From Byssochlamys sp. IMV 00236 (lineage: Eukaryota > Ascomycota > Eurotiomycetes > Eurotiales > Thermoascaceae), in the NCBI GenBank assembly GCA_001931875.2, contig MSJH02000544.1, forward strand, positions 124,001-188,000: DNA of 64,000 nt, read 5' to 3'. Positions 11,301-22,900 of the stretch are shown one piece after another. The notes below the pieces were generated by a model that was not told where the DNA came from, searched no databases, and saw nothing but the letters and a program-made list of their open reading frames with translations. The number at the start of each line of letters is the position of its first letter. Position 1 is the first letter of the stretch. Position numbers and translations under genes: made by a program.

Positions 11301-11706
11301 GTAACCGTTCAACGGCCTCCCAGGTGATGGCGTGCGAATCTGCTGCATTTGATGAGGGTTCATCATGGGCGAGTTGCGGTCGTCGTCCGCGTAGGGATCT
11401 GGCGCTGCAACTCTTGTCAGTCTCCTGATTGTATCGCAAGTTCCAATGCGAGATCAAATCCGCAGAAACTGGTAACGAGGAACCGCGCTGGATGCGAAAG
11501 CCGCGCGCTTCAGGACTGTCGCAAGATTGCCAGCAAGGCGACAGGTGCCTCTAGCAAAAGCACGGCACCCCAGACGACCGCAGCGACTTCTTGATGCGGC
11601 AGAGAGCGTATCAAGCATCAAACAACGGTTCCAGCGCTTTCAAGCTTTCATCCACAGCAGATAGGGGACATCGCTACTGCTTACCTAGACGGTTGTAAGA
11701 CGACAT
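8351..11706 (-). CDS. chsC: Chitin synthase, division 1, probably class I
   Basis: Polymerises UDP-N-acetylglucosamine into chitin at the plasma membrane. Exons on the minus strand: 11706-11685, 11404-11220, 11156-9501, 9447-9046, 8991-8422, 8365-8351, giving 949 residues. The N-terminus (MSSYNRLG, then [16 protein letters not shown] and a Tyr/His/Pro-rich region) resembles Aspergillus class I enzymes. The catalytic domain has KTWG, the [13 protein letters not shown] block, [24 protein letters not shown] and the signature QRRRW at about residues 568-572. The C-terminal membrane bundle starts at FAIGNFFLVF and ends with RMFRGV. Exon 1 is only 22 bases and the last exon only 15. A poly-Ser run (about 13 residues) encoded by AGC/AGT repeats sits between two C-terminal membrane spans, and the length slightly exceeds the roughly 910 residues I expect for the class. 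Symbols differ between species: class I is chsC in A. nidulans but chsA in A. fumigatus. The class call is inference from the N-terminus. Confidence 0.93.
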
Positions 11707-13120
11707 GGCGACCGAGCGTCCTCGAGGGACTCGTTGTTCCAGCGGTGGCCAGGAGATTACCCAGGAGCGGAATGTTGCGAAAGGATGTCTCCGTGGGTGA
11801 GTGGTAGCGTCGCAGTTGGTGCCGTCGCAATTAAACTCAAGGGTAAACGGTGATTTCCACGTTGCAGCGTATAAGTCTGTACGCACTGTATGATGATTAT
11901 TTACAGAAGATAGCCAACGGCGACGAGGACTTTTTGTCCTGGCGCAAACAGCTGAACCGCCACGAGCTACGGGCGGTGCATGTGGAGGGGGAGCCGCGCA
12001 GAGTTGCTTGGCTGCTTATTGTTTACAGGATGTTGGATACGATGTGGAGTCGAGCACTGCCGTTGATCTCTCAGGACCGTCAGAGCAAGAGTAGATCTTG
12101 ACGCTTTTCTCCTGCGATCATCACAATCTCCCGGTTCTTCTGCTATAGCCTATCTTTCTCTGACCGCTACGGATGCCGATTCCCTAACCCCCCATGTCTC
12201 CCTAATCATTAATCACGCAGTAGTACAGCTCTGAAACGACTCCTAGTTATCGCCCACTAAACTACAGTATCTTCGCCGCTCGTTGAGCCGATCCTTGGTT
12301 GCCGCGGTGCGCCAATCGCTCCCCGTTATCGTCACTGGGCCAACCAGCGATCCCCGCAGACTCTTGGACGACGAACAGCCACAGACCGTCGCAACTGCGC
12401 CTCAGGGACACGCCGTTTTTTCTCTCTTGCGCCACGGTTCGCCCAGCAAGGCACCGAAATTTGCAACGCGGCTGGAGAAGACCGGCGATATTCGACGGTG
12501 AGGCCGTCCTAGAAGAAGATGGGACACCGATCATCCGTCGACATGACGATGCCCTCGAAGACCCTTGACCAGCACGCACTTCAGTCGCCTCACAGACAGG
12601 CTAGCAGAGGTTAGCGACGGATAACAAAGCGAACGGGATGGAGTTGTCAGTCGAATGGTGATTCTCCCCGACCACCAGTATTCGTCATATGGCTATTTTT
12701 ATCTGTCCACGCGACGGGTTGCTTCCGAACCCCAATCAGGTTATCTCAGCCCTACTGCACGGTGTATCTATGGCCTGCATGTGAAGTTCCGTAGATCGGC
12801 CGTTATGAGAACTCGATGAAGATGCCGGCAGACGCGATGGGAAATCCAGGGGCCAATCATATAGCATTAGCATGCTTTATATCAGTCACTATGGACTCTG
12901 GAGTGCTGTCATGATTAGCTGTATCTTCTAACTAAATCCTTCATATCACCCAGGACCCTGTATTCTCATTAGTCGCTCAGATCGGCTCAGTGGTTATTGT
13001 TCAGAGACACATACTGCTTCCTAAGCGCCCAGTTGTCAGGGAATAGAGCGGATACGTGAGTGTTGAAGCGCCTGTAAACACATGAGCAATGACTTGCTGT
13101 TGACTTTTCCAGTGGATCAC
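11707..13120. other. Chitin synthase upstream region and 3' side of the kinase gene
   Basis: About 1.4 kb. The part nearest 11707 must hold the chitin synthase promoter and leader. Overlapping open frames on both strands at about 12260-12580 are GC-richer than their surroundings but have no recognisable product, so I do not call a gene. Nothing else is seen. Confidence 0.4.
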
Positions 13121-14141
13121 CTACAGTTTATAAAGGTCTAAGCGTCCATCATGATCCTCCTCGGGCGAAGACTTAGGCACATATTCGTGGTACGCAGACA
13201 AATACTCGCCGCCAAAGCGATTGCACGTTGGTCGCCATTGGCCAAATTCATCTGCATAAAAAACCAACACGGTAAGTACAGAACTTCCGCATGAGAGTTG
13301 CTAAAAGCCAATCATAGAACTCACATTCATTATGCGCGTAAAAGCAACAAGCATCAAACACAACAGGTGTCCCTGTCTTGACATCGATTCCCGAATTCGC
13401 ATACCACAAATCCCCATGAACGAGGGACGGTTTCACCGATCGCCCATCACTCTCAAGCGGACGAAGCAGACGAGGTATAACTTTCTCAAAGATAACCGGT
13501 ACTAACACGTCAAATTCAGGATCGTGTCCTTTTACTTGTATCTCCAATTCCAAGGCCTTCTTCAGGCTCTTCGAAAAGAATACTTCCCAGCTTTCTTCCC
13601 AATCTGTAAACTGAGCGAGATTCCCACTGTATGTAGGAACGTGGAAGCCGAATTTTCCATTTGGGGATTTGCTCTTCTGGTGAAGTGTCGCTAGACATCC
13701 GCCGAAGTCGTGCGGATCTGGCATTTCGTGCCTCATCTCCCGATACTCGGATAGGAAGAAATGTGTACCTGGTACATCGCGGTATGTGCCCCAGGCAATG
13801 GGCCTGGGTACAAAGTCAGATGATGTGGCGTGTATTGCTTTCATCGACTCGAATTCGCCGTGGACGGTATTCCTTCCTGTTTCTCCTGGTAGGACCTTTA
13901 TGAAGAAGGACGACGGGGTTCCATCTGCCAGCTCGACGTCTATGCGACCGGTGCTAGCGAAGAAGCTGGTGCCATGGGGCTTGACGGTGTGTATTCGACA
14001 GTCTTTAGGGAGTGCTTTGTGTTGTTAATGGTGTTGTCATATTATAGCTGTTCAATTCCATAGATTACCTGATAGAATACTCGGATCAAGTTCAGTACTT
14101 ATCCTTGTTGGTTCTGAACTGCCATTGGCATTACAGCTCAT
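13121..14141 (-). CDS. Fructosamine/ketosamine-3-kinase family protein
   Basis: Three exons, 14141-14069, 14014-13325 and 13251-13121, give 297 residues. Family enzymes phosphorylate the third carbon of sugar adducts on protein amines, which then fall off, so they repair glycation. Visible motifs are RIDVELADGTPSSFFIKV (lysine of the nucleotide-binding lobe), SLVHGDLWYANSG (the catalytic Asp of the APH-type loop) and VVFDACCFYAHNEYEFGQWRPTCNRFG (the metal-binding Asp followed by the family's HNEYE block). The second intron interrupts that last block at NE/YE; splicing restores it exactly. The start ATG at 14141 gives a short hydrophilic N-terminus. It is cytosolic and divergent from the phosphatase gene at 14713. 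Confidence 0.87.
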
Positions 14142-14712
14142 GCTCTTCGATGCGGCCGTGGATGAATACTTAGGAGAAGCGTCTTGGCTGACGGAAGTAA
14201 GATAGTAGAGAGTAAAATAATAATATATTAGTTACGCAGCAGACCTTGACTGAGGGGACCCAACTGAATGAGTGTATAATTTCTTCCACGGAAACACGTC
14301 TTTGCAATCAGTAACTTAGAAGCAAAATCTAAGTAACTATACCTAGCGACCCGCTTCGGCGGGGCAATATGGCAAGACGGTTGGTACATAACTTGAGAAC
14401 ATTATAATATTGGGTACAAGTAGTCGTTTATAATATAAAAAAAAGAAAAATAGAAATATCCTGGAAAATAAAGAATATCCCGACTTTATCACCAACAGGA
14501 AGTCTACGGCGCCACCATCAGTTGAACTGCGGACAACCAGTGTCGCAGACTCGCAGAAGGCATCCGGGCGGTGCGCACGGGCCATACTTATACAATCTTC
14601 GGTACTATCGATAACGAAAGCCTTGTCGGAGATATAAGTACACTCTTCACACCTTTGCCCCCGACATTCAGTGCACATTAAGGAACAATTCACAGAGAAA
14701 CAAAAACGCAAT
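14142..14712. other. Divergent promoter region
   Basis: About 570 bases between the starts of the ketosamine kinase (minus) and the phosphatase (plus). It must serve both genes. Two A-rich or T-rich patches are seen at about 14215-14230 and 14428-14450. No further feature is supported. Confidence 0.5.
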
Positions 14713-15445
14713 ATGGAATCTAAAACCAATCCTCCAGTTAATGTCCTCTTTGTCTGCCTTGGGAACATCTGTAAGTCGTATCCCCCCGCTCACTGACATA
14801 CTTGCACATCGGAGAAAGAAAGAGGTCGATATCGATCCCGTTTTCAAGATGAAGCTAGCTAACATATATCCTCAACCAGGTCGTTCCCCCATGGCCCATG
14901 CTGTCTTCGAGAAACTCGCAGCTCAACATCCCTCTCTAATCGGCGAGATTGACTCTGCCGGTACAGGCGCCTACCACGCTCTCGACCCCCCGGATCCCCG
15001 CACCATGTCCACCCTGCGCCGCCATGGCATCACGGACTTCCAGCACGCCGCGCGCATGATCACAAAGGACGATTTCCGCCATTTCGACTACATCCTCGCC
15101 ATGGACAAATATAACCTGCGTGATCTGCAGCGGGTGCGCGACAGTATTGTCGGCTCGAAGGACCCGAGCGTCGCCGCCCGGTCTGCGGGCATGAAGACTA
15201 CGCGCGCCTCAACTGCTGCTGCTGCTGCTGGGGGCGCTGATCAGGACAAAATCGCGGAGGTTCGCTTGTTCGGTGACTTTTTACCTAACGGGGAAGTCCA
15301 TAGCAAGATTGGCGGTGGCGAGGAGGTGCAGGATCCGTATTATGGTGGCCAGAATGGCTTTCAGGAAGTGTATGGTCAGGTAACGAGGTTCTCGCAGGGT
15401 TTTATCGAGTATTTGGAGAAGAAGGCGGCTGGACAGGAGTCATGA
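14713..15445 (+). CDS. Low-molecular-weight protein tyrosine phosphatase
   Basis: Two exons, 14713-14770 and 14880-15445, give 207 residues. The family removes phosphate from phosphotyrosine using a Cys nucleophile. The signature loop CLGNICRS is seen at residues 15-22, with Cys15 and Arg21 as the CX5R pair. The intron falls inside the codon of Cys20, so the loop exists only after splicing. The general-acid Asp is probably in QDPYYGG near the C-terminus. Between them, the core fold has DSAGTGAYHALDPPDPRTMSTLRRHG and DYILAMDKYNL, both standard. A low-complexity insert, with KTTRASTAAAAAGGAD, replaces a short loop and makes this protein about 45 residues longer than yeast or mammalian homologues of roughly 160. 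The yeast homologue is LTP1. Confidence 0.9.
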
Positions 15446-15934
15446 GCGTTTCATGCTTTGTTTTACTCCTTTATACACCGTCTCTGATTTTAAACTTACA
15501 AGGGAAGTTGGTTGATGTTGCAGATACCCAAGGATTTTAGATACTCGCCCCCGTCAATACGATGCATGGATGGTTGAGTCCCCATAAAAGTACTGATAGA
15601 TAGTTGGTGTCGTCTTCTTCTATAGACACATTCATTGGATTAAGAGCTTCAACTAGGAAGGAAATTCGAACAAGAGTAGCTTAATGTATCAGACAAAATT
15701 GGATCTATTCCATTGAGTCCAACAGTATGCACTACAATTGCAGAGAAGATTCTGCTTCAGACGTGCCTTCAAACAGAATGGACGGGTTCCTCCAACGATA
15801 GAGCCCGCATTTCATAGTTGATTGAACTTCCTCAAAGTGACACCTCGCTCAAAGGTCCCTTGGATTCTCCCGACGACAAAGGACAGGGCGTATCATATAA
15901 TACAATATCTCGACGATTCCCACAACGCTAACTC
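15446..15934. other. Convergent intergenic region
   Basis: About 490 bases between the 3' ends of the phosphatase and COQ7 genes. It should carry both transcript ends. No other feature is supported. Confidence 0.5.
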
Positions 15935-16738
15935 TTATATTTTCTCGCTGATCATAATGGCACCTCTGCATCCGTAACGAATTATATTGACCAAGGGATC
16001 GTACGGCTTGGCTTCCTTGGCATCATTCTCCACGGCATGGTCGAGATGTTCGAGCTCCTCGTCACGAATTCTCCGGAGCTGCGCCAGCAGATCCGTGATC
16101 TCTTCGTCAAGCTCTTCGCCGCGGCTTTCTGCCTCTGCCACCCAGGAAAGAATTTCGCGAACCTGCTCGTTGTAGTGTGACCCGATTTCCGTCTCCACAG
16201 CCTCTGTGCAAGCCATTGCAGCCTCACGACCCATGACTCCAGTCGACCATCCCAGGAAAGTGGCTGCCATCTCCCAGATGGGATACATTGCTGTGGGCCG
16301 GACCTGGTGCTTCGCGATCAGGTTGTTGAAAATCGAGAAGTGGCCAGCTTCTTGGTCATACATGTGCTTCATCAGAGGTCGCAAGTGAGGATAGGAACGC
16401 ACGACTTGGGGCGTCTGTGCCTTATAAATAAGGGTGGCAGCTAGCTCTCCGGCCTGGTTGACTCGCAGTGCGCTATCCAGGAATTCCCGCTGTCTCTTAT
16501 TCAGGATATATCTCGGCTTGCCGCTCGAGCTGGCGGGCCCTGACTGCGAATTCTGCGCATCGCTAGAGGAGGAGGACGACGACGACGACGATGAGGACGA
16601 CCCCCAGAACTGCCGCCGGGACTGAGGTTGCTGCACTGCTCGCGGAGCTAGGAAATCGAGCACTAGCGGGGATGTTGAACTGAGAGCTCGGGAACCAGGT
16701 CGCAGAGCAGATCTGCGGAGGACTGAGAATCCGTCCAT
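15935..16738 (-). CDS. coq7: COQ7, 5-demethoxyubiquinone hydroxylase
   Basis: Mitochondrial di-iron monooxygenase that adds the hydroxyl at ring position 6 (C5 in older usage) in the penultimate step of ubiquinone synthesis. Single exon, 267 residues from the ATG at 16738; the frame runs further upstream, but the extra sequence is not family-like. The N-terminus (SVLRRSALRPGSRALSSTSP) is Arg/Ser-rich and without acids, as expected for a mitochondrial presequence. A poly-Ser tract of about 13 residues follows. The ferritin-like domain shows RVNQAGELAA, HMYDQEAGHF, CTEAVETEIGSHYNEQ and DEELEHLDHAVEND, which supply the paired Glu and ExxH iron ligands. The protein ends normally with GAIMISEKI. 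It is divergent from RTF1. Confidence 0.95.
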   Translation of the reverse strand: MDGFSVLRRSALRPGSRALSSTSPLVLDFLAPRAVQQPQSRRQFWGSSSSSSSSSSSSSDAQNSQSGPASSSGKPRYILNKRQREFLDSALRVNQAGELAATLIYKAQTPQVVRSYPHLRPLMKHMYDQEAGHFSIFNNLIAKHQVRPTAMYPIWEMAATFLGWSTGVMGREAAMACTEAVETEIGSHYNEQVREILSWVAEAESRGEELDEEITDLLAQLRRIRDEELEHLDHAVENDAKEAKPYDPLVNIIRYGCRGAIMISEKI

Positions 16739-17288
16739 CTTCAGGAATTGGATGTCTGTATGGGGATAGTAGAATGAGGGAAAAGATGATGAACCTTGGT
16801 AAACTACTAACAGGCAAGCAAGACCTCCGACTTGGAGCTCCGAGCTGTTCCACGCGGGTTCGCGGCGGTTCCGGCAGCCGCGCGCTTGCTCGGGTCTTGG
16901 CAGGAGCAGCGCGGTCTGGCTGGACGTCATGAACGGAACGTGGCCGGTGCCGCTGCCGACTTTATTCACTCCTCCATTGACCTCGTCTGCCAGCCACCCA
17001 GTCACTCACGCCCTTTGTTCCGGGGGTTTGACTCTTCTTTGTTATATTGCGATCTCTATTTGATCATCTATAAGTTCGTTTTTTATATCTAGGATATCTG
17101 TACGAGTTTTACAGGGCGTGAGGCACTGCGCGCTATTCAGCAGGCGCTTTTCACAGCGCCATTTCTATCCCCCAAGTCCTATTTGACTATTATACCAGAG
17201 CGCGGCCTGCAATTATACGGCATTGTTTCCTGTTTGAGGTGACGCGCGGAGAAACTCGAGACCTCAGGCAGCCAGTTTAACATTCACC
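16739..17288. other. Divergent promoter of COQ7 and RTF1
   Basis: About 550 bases between two divergently transcribed housekeeping genes. It is G+C-rich near the COQ7 side. No TATA box is obvious, as is usual for such genes. No further feature is supported. Confidence 0.5.
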
Positions 17289-19352
17289 ATGGCGGACTCC
17301 GACTTGGACGCTGAGCTGCTCGCTCTTGCGGGCGACTCCTCTGACGAGGAGTCTTCTCACGCTCAAAAGCCCAAGTCTGCATCTCCCCCTCCTCGTCAAT
17401 CTTCATCATCGCCACAGCGCTCCCCGGAACCAGCACCCGCCATGGGGCGCAAAGGCACTGCCAAACCGGTCAAGCGGTCCAGAAAAGCGAGGAGAGACGA
17501 CGCTGAGGACGGTGAACTGTAAGTGTTGCTTCACAGGTCGCTGTCATTCTGCTTGTACCTGGTCCTCGGAGTGTCCTGACTGGTATACCAATCTAGGTCT
17601 TCCGCTGAATCCCATAACTCGCTCCAGTCAGCCAGCATGTCCGAATCGGACTCTGAAGGCGAGGCTTCACCGCCCCCTGAGACTGACGAAGGGCCAATTT
17701 TCCCCTACGAGAAGCTCTATTATTCCGCGAAGGACAAGGAAGAGATCATGGCCATGCCTGAAATTCAACGTGAAGAGATCCTATCAGAGCGTGCTCAGCA
17801 GGTTGATCGTCATAATCAAGATCTTGCTCTCCGTCGCCTTTTAGCGAGCCGGGAGCGCGAGGAAGCACGTGCGCAGGCAAAGAAGAACAAGCGCAAGGCG
17901 AGCAACGCTGATTTGGATGAGGGGCATCGTAAGAGTTCGCGCCAAAAGACAACTCTGGGTGGACGCAAAGTAGGAGAAACATCCGATGCTATTGAGGCCT
18001 ACAAGAGACAGCGGGAGCAAAAGGGCAAGCGGGACGAACTTCGTCGACGGGATGCCGCTACCAGGAAGTCGGACCGCAGAAGTCGCTCCCGCGATGGTGG
18101 CATTTCTGACGAAGACGCCGACGGCGAGAGTGAAGTGGAGTGGGATGACAGGGCTGATCGTTCGCCAACTCCTCCAAAGGATGACCCTCCTGCAGAACTC
18201 AGAGACCTTCAGCGCGTCCGTGTGGGACGTAGCAACTTTGCACAGGTTTGCTTCTATCCAGGATTTGACGACGCCATTTCTGGCTGTTATACCCGTGTCA
18301 ACATTGGCCCCAATCGCGAGACCGGCCTGAACGAGTACCGCGTGTGCTTGATCAAGAGTATGTGTTCTCCACACCTTTGTGCTCTGGCTATGTACTAACA
18401 TCACCTCAGGGTTTACCGAGGGCAAACCTTATGCAATGGAAGGCACCAACGGACGTACTTTCGCTACGAACCAGTATGCTGTTCTGGCACATGGCAAGGC
18501 AGAGCGAGAGTTCCCTTTCATTGCATGCTCTGACTCGCCCTTTACTGAGGTTCGTCTTAAGCTCGTGCTGCACCTGTCATAGATGTATTCTGACTATCGC
18601 AGGCTGAGTTCAACCGTTACCGCCAGACGATGGCCGTTGAAGATTGCAAGATGCCGACGAAATCGATGCTGGCTGCCAAGGTGTCCGATATCAACAGGCT
18701 CATCAATCATAAGTTCACCACTGAAGAACTAAACGAGAAACTCCGCAAGCAAGGTGCCTTCGATGTCAAAGGCATGACATTCCGCCGCATTGAATTGGAG
18801 AAGCAACTGAAAAGCGCCATGGCTTCTGGAGACGAGGCGGAGATCGCAAAGATCGAAGCCGAAATCAGGGAACTTACTGGACCGAAACTGATCTCCGGCT
18901 CCGCTCCGAGGCCGCGGACGGAGAAGCAGAGCGAACAACAGCGTCTCTACGAACTCAATCTGCGGAACCAGAAGCTCAACACCGAGAATGTTCGTCGCGC
19001 GCAGATTGAAGAAAAGAAAGCTAGCCGCAAAATGGCTGCTGCCGTCGCTCGTGGTGAGGCTGTGGTTGATCGATTTGCTCGTGTTAAAACGAAAGCCAAA
19101 ACTCATTACGATGTCACTGGCAATAACCGTCTTGTTCCGAAGAAGGATGATCTTTTCGACGGCAGCGATCTCAGCCACACTGGTACCCCGGTCCCCGGAT
19201 CTGACGCATCGAAAGTCAACACCCCAAAGCGCAGTGATACCCCGAGTGGTACTCAGAAGAAGCCTTCCAAGGGAGGCGTTGTCATCCGTCACAAGAACAT
19301 GGACGACGAAAACATTGCTGCTTTGGACTTGGACATCGACATTGAAATTTGA
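17289..19352 (+). CDS. rtf1: RTF1, Paf1-complex subunit
   Basis: Four exons, 17289-17518, 17597-18357, 18410-18549 and 18603-19352, give 626 residues. Rtf1 belongs to the Paf1 elongation complex, contacts Spt5 and promotes H2B ubiquitination. The acidic/Ser-rich N-terminus (MADSDLDAELLALAGDSSDEE) is the classic family start. A central charged region with GPIFPYEKLYYSAKDKEEI and the segment around the histone-modification domain follow. The Plus3 domain, from about residue 277, begins ELRDLQRVRVGRSNF and continues YTRVNIGPN, YRVCLIKRFTEGKPYAMEG and FATNQYAVLAHGKAE. The C-terminus is coiled-coil-like and basic. Splicing of the third exon keeps the Plus3 domain in frame. It should act in the nucleus. 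Confidence 0.93.
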
Positions 19353-19973
19353 ATTTGCATTGTATCATAGCGGAGGAATATGGGGCGTTTGAGGATGGGA
19401 TCGAATCAAAGCCAGCCCACGTCTGGGACGTGAGCACAAGAACTGTTAGGGCGATATACCCTCTAAGGCTAGAGATGTTGAGGTGCCGACCAGTTCTCTT
19501 CTAGCAAGATGATAAAGCATTTAATTCGACGTTCCGAAAGCAATGGGTTTGTTTATGTGGCTACGGAATCAGTTTATTCCCAGAAGATGCTTTCTAGATA
19601 TGTCAAATAGGACATAAAATAAAATAGTGTATCTTGCAAAAGCCATTAACAACTCACCTGAGAAATTCGCTCGTGGACTCGCAACACTAATAACATAGTT
19701 GTTATCCCTATCATCACGTGTGTCGCGAAAACGCTGTCTACTTTTGGATTAGCGCGTAAAGCCCAACGCCAACGCGTGCTCCGCGAGTCGCGTCTCCCAT
19801 AGTATCGAGTGGGCGGGCCAGCATACCTCCCAGCTGTCCAAATACCCTCCACATCTGCCCTTCATATCTTCAGGGCAGGACTGACTTGCCTTATTCATAC
19901 CCTCCCAGAAAACTATACCCCGTTATGTTTTTCATGAATTGAATTCATCTTACCATAAAGTAATTACTGTGTC
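19353..19973. other. Intergenic region between RTF1 and MRC1
   Basis: About 620 bases with the RTF1 3' end and the MRC1 promoter on the same strand. Short open frames are present in conflicting phases. I see no RNA gene or repeat. Confidence 0.5.
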
Positions 19974-22900
19974 ATGGCCTCCCCATCTACGCCGCGCTCG
20001 ACGCGCTCCGCGTCTCCAGCGAACGTCGCCTCGAATGGAGGCTCTCCTGCAATTCTGACGCCGGGAAGGAAAATTAAAGCTATGCTTGCAGCCTTTGATG
20101 ATAGCGATTCCGATTCGGATAATGGAAAATCTACAATGCAGACATCCCTTCCAAAACTGAACTTGAACGCAGACGCGCCGCAACGCAACCAGTTATTGGA
20201 CAATGAGGAGGAGGATGACGATGAAGAGGAGGTTATCATCAAACCCAAGGGCCGTATGGCTGCTCGGATGCAAGTGCAAGAGCAGACGGGTAATGAGTCG
20301 ACATCGAAGGATGGAGATGAGACGGCATACCAGCGAGTAGCACGAAGCTTGCAAGAGAACACAGAGACGAGAGCAGTCTCCCAAGACGATGAAGCCATAT
20401 CGTCCGACGATGATCTTCCCACAGCCGGTCCTAGGAGAGGACTACGAAAAGCGGCTCAGAACTCAGAAATCGATGATCAGGCACGATCGCCTTCCCCTGC
20501 TCGATCCTTTTCTCCTCTCTTTGTATCCTCACCGGCTAAAGGACAGGGAGAATCAGAGAATGAGGATGCAGCTATCGATGCAGAAGAGAATGGGAAGTCC
20601 AAATCGAATAGTCGCTTCTTGGCGCTGGTCGCTCAGAAGCGAAAGGAGAGAGAAGAGAAGGAGCGCCTTGAAGCTGAGAAGAAAGCAGCTAGGCTGGAGA
20701 AGATGAAGCAGTTCAGTTCTGATATATTATCAGGCGAGGACAGCGACGATGGCAGCGGACAGCGATTGTCCCAGAAACCTCGTCCGGCTCGCAAAGCTAG
20801 CAAAAAGGCGCTGGAGGAGATGAACCGAGAGACGCAGAGAATCAGCAGAAATATGCAGCTTGCACACGAAGCACGAACTAAAAAGAAAATCACCAAAGAA
20901 AGCTTCTTTGCTCGATTCAACTTCATGCAGCCGCAGGGCCAAGATGAGTCCACCCACGCACAGGATAACTCTTCCACGACCGCTGGCTCTCAGAATTCTT
21001 CCGACGTCGAAGCGCAGAAGGACAAGACAACTCCACCAACATCGCCAGCCCGAGCACCATCGCCAGATAAACTGGCTGATGCCGCAGCTTCTGAGCAGGC
21101 GAATCAGTCTCAGCCGGCGCAACGGGAGGCTACCAATTATGACGCAGAGCTCCCTTCTTTGGAAGAACTCCTTACGCAGCCACTCCCGTCCCAGGAGCCC
21201 ACTGTTATTGCACAGGCTAGGGTCCAGGCAGAAGAAAGTAAGCCAGAGCCTACAAAGAAGGATACAAAACCACTACGACGAGCCCTTACAAAGCCTCCTG
21301 TTCGTGTGCAAATATCACGACAATTTGTAGCCGAACACCAGAAGGATGACTCCGACGATGACCTTGAAGTAATCACATCACCTGCGAAGACTCGCCGCAT
21401 TGCTGTCTTTGAAAACCTGCCGTCGAAACAAGCCCAGGAATCGGCCTCTATGCTTAAACTCAAGGCCCTGGCTCACTTGACCTCACCCACTCGTCGGAGT
21501 ACGTCAATGTCTCCAGCTGAGCTGTCCGCTGTCCTGCGTATCCAGGCACGACAGCAGGCTGCAAAAGAGAGGGCTGAGAGGATCGAAGAGCTGCGAGCGA
21601 AGGGAATCCATATTGAGACGGCTGAGGAACGTGCCGCAATGGATGCTGAGGTTGAAGACCTGGTGGAAAAAGCAAGAAAGGAAGCGGAGGAAATCAGAAA
21701 ACAAGAGCGAGAGGCATCAAAGGGTGGCAAGCCCAAAAATATCGAGCTTGATAGCGAAGAGGACGAAGACTACGAATTTTCAGATGAAGATGATGATGGG
21801 GAAGCGGAAGATGAGGAAGAGGAAGATGCAGATGAGGAAAATCTTGTTGAAAATGAAGCTGGAGAGGCCGAGGAATCCGAGGAGTCTGAAGAAGAACCAA
21901 TGGAGGATGATGACTCGGACGTTGAAATGGAAGCTAGCGTCTCATCCCGAAGAAAGCGTCCTCTGAGAGTCGTCAGTGATGACGAAGATGAAGAACAAGA
22001 ACAGAAGACTCCTGCGAGAACCGTCACGCAACGTCCAGAATCCATCAAGAAACCTACTTTCCCGGACATGCCAAATTCCAACAACTTCACCATGGGTCTA
22101 AGTCAAGCATTTGCAGCTACATTAGGTGGTAGCCAGTCCGAGAATCAACAGGGATCGCCTGCAATCCTCGGCAGTCTCCCAGATCCTGCTGGAGCTCCAG
22201 CTGGAGTCCAGGAAACGGATCCTGAAGTTCTCGTGAAGGACAGTCAGGAACGAAGAGAATCTGTTGACATTCTTCACGGCTTGACTCAATCTGAATCTCG
22301 CATTTCGGAATCTCCTGGTCCGAAGATATTCTCGCAGTATTCTCAGATACCAGATCCGACCCAAGATGAAGGATTCGTGATGTCGCCATTCGACCAGTCC
22401 AAACGCTTTGTTGAACCACCAGTGTCGACTGTTGAGACGGTTTTACTGCCTCGGGATGAATCTCCTGTCGCAAAGAAGAGCAGGGTTCTGCGACGTGGAC
22501 ACCGTGCCGAAACTGTGGATGCTGATGACAACGGTTTTGAGATTGAGGCGAGCGCTTTCGACGTCATGCGGAAGGCAGCGAAGAAAAAGAAAGAAGCTGT
22601 TCTGTTTGACAAGAACAATTCCAAGGCAAAGGAAATTGTGGATGAAGTAGCGGAGGAGTCTGAGGATGAATACGCCGGTCTAGGAGGCGCAAGCGATGAT
22701 GAAGATGCTGGCGAAGAAGACGAGTACGATCGGGACATGATCAATGACAACAGCGGTGAAGTTGTCGATGAGAAAGAGCTGGCTGCACTTAACGCGTATG
22801 TTTTGCATTTTCGTATCATGAATGGTTATATACTGACTTGCTTTCAGGAACCACCAGCGTGCTATGGACGAGAAACAGGTCTCCAAGCTGCTGAGGGATA

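Noticed and set aside
12262..12579. Overlapping open frames on both strands upstream of the chitin synthase
   Set aside because: Neither translation shows a recognisable pattern, both are composition-driven (Arg/Ser/Pro-rich), and no splice structure joins them to more sequence.
18729..19292. A 187-codon minus-strand frame
   Set aside because: It is the shadow of the RTF1 last exon.
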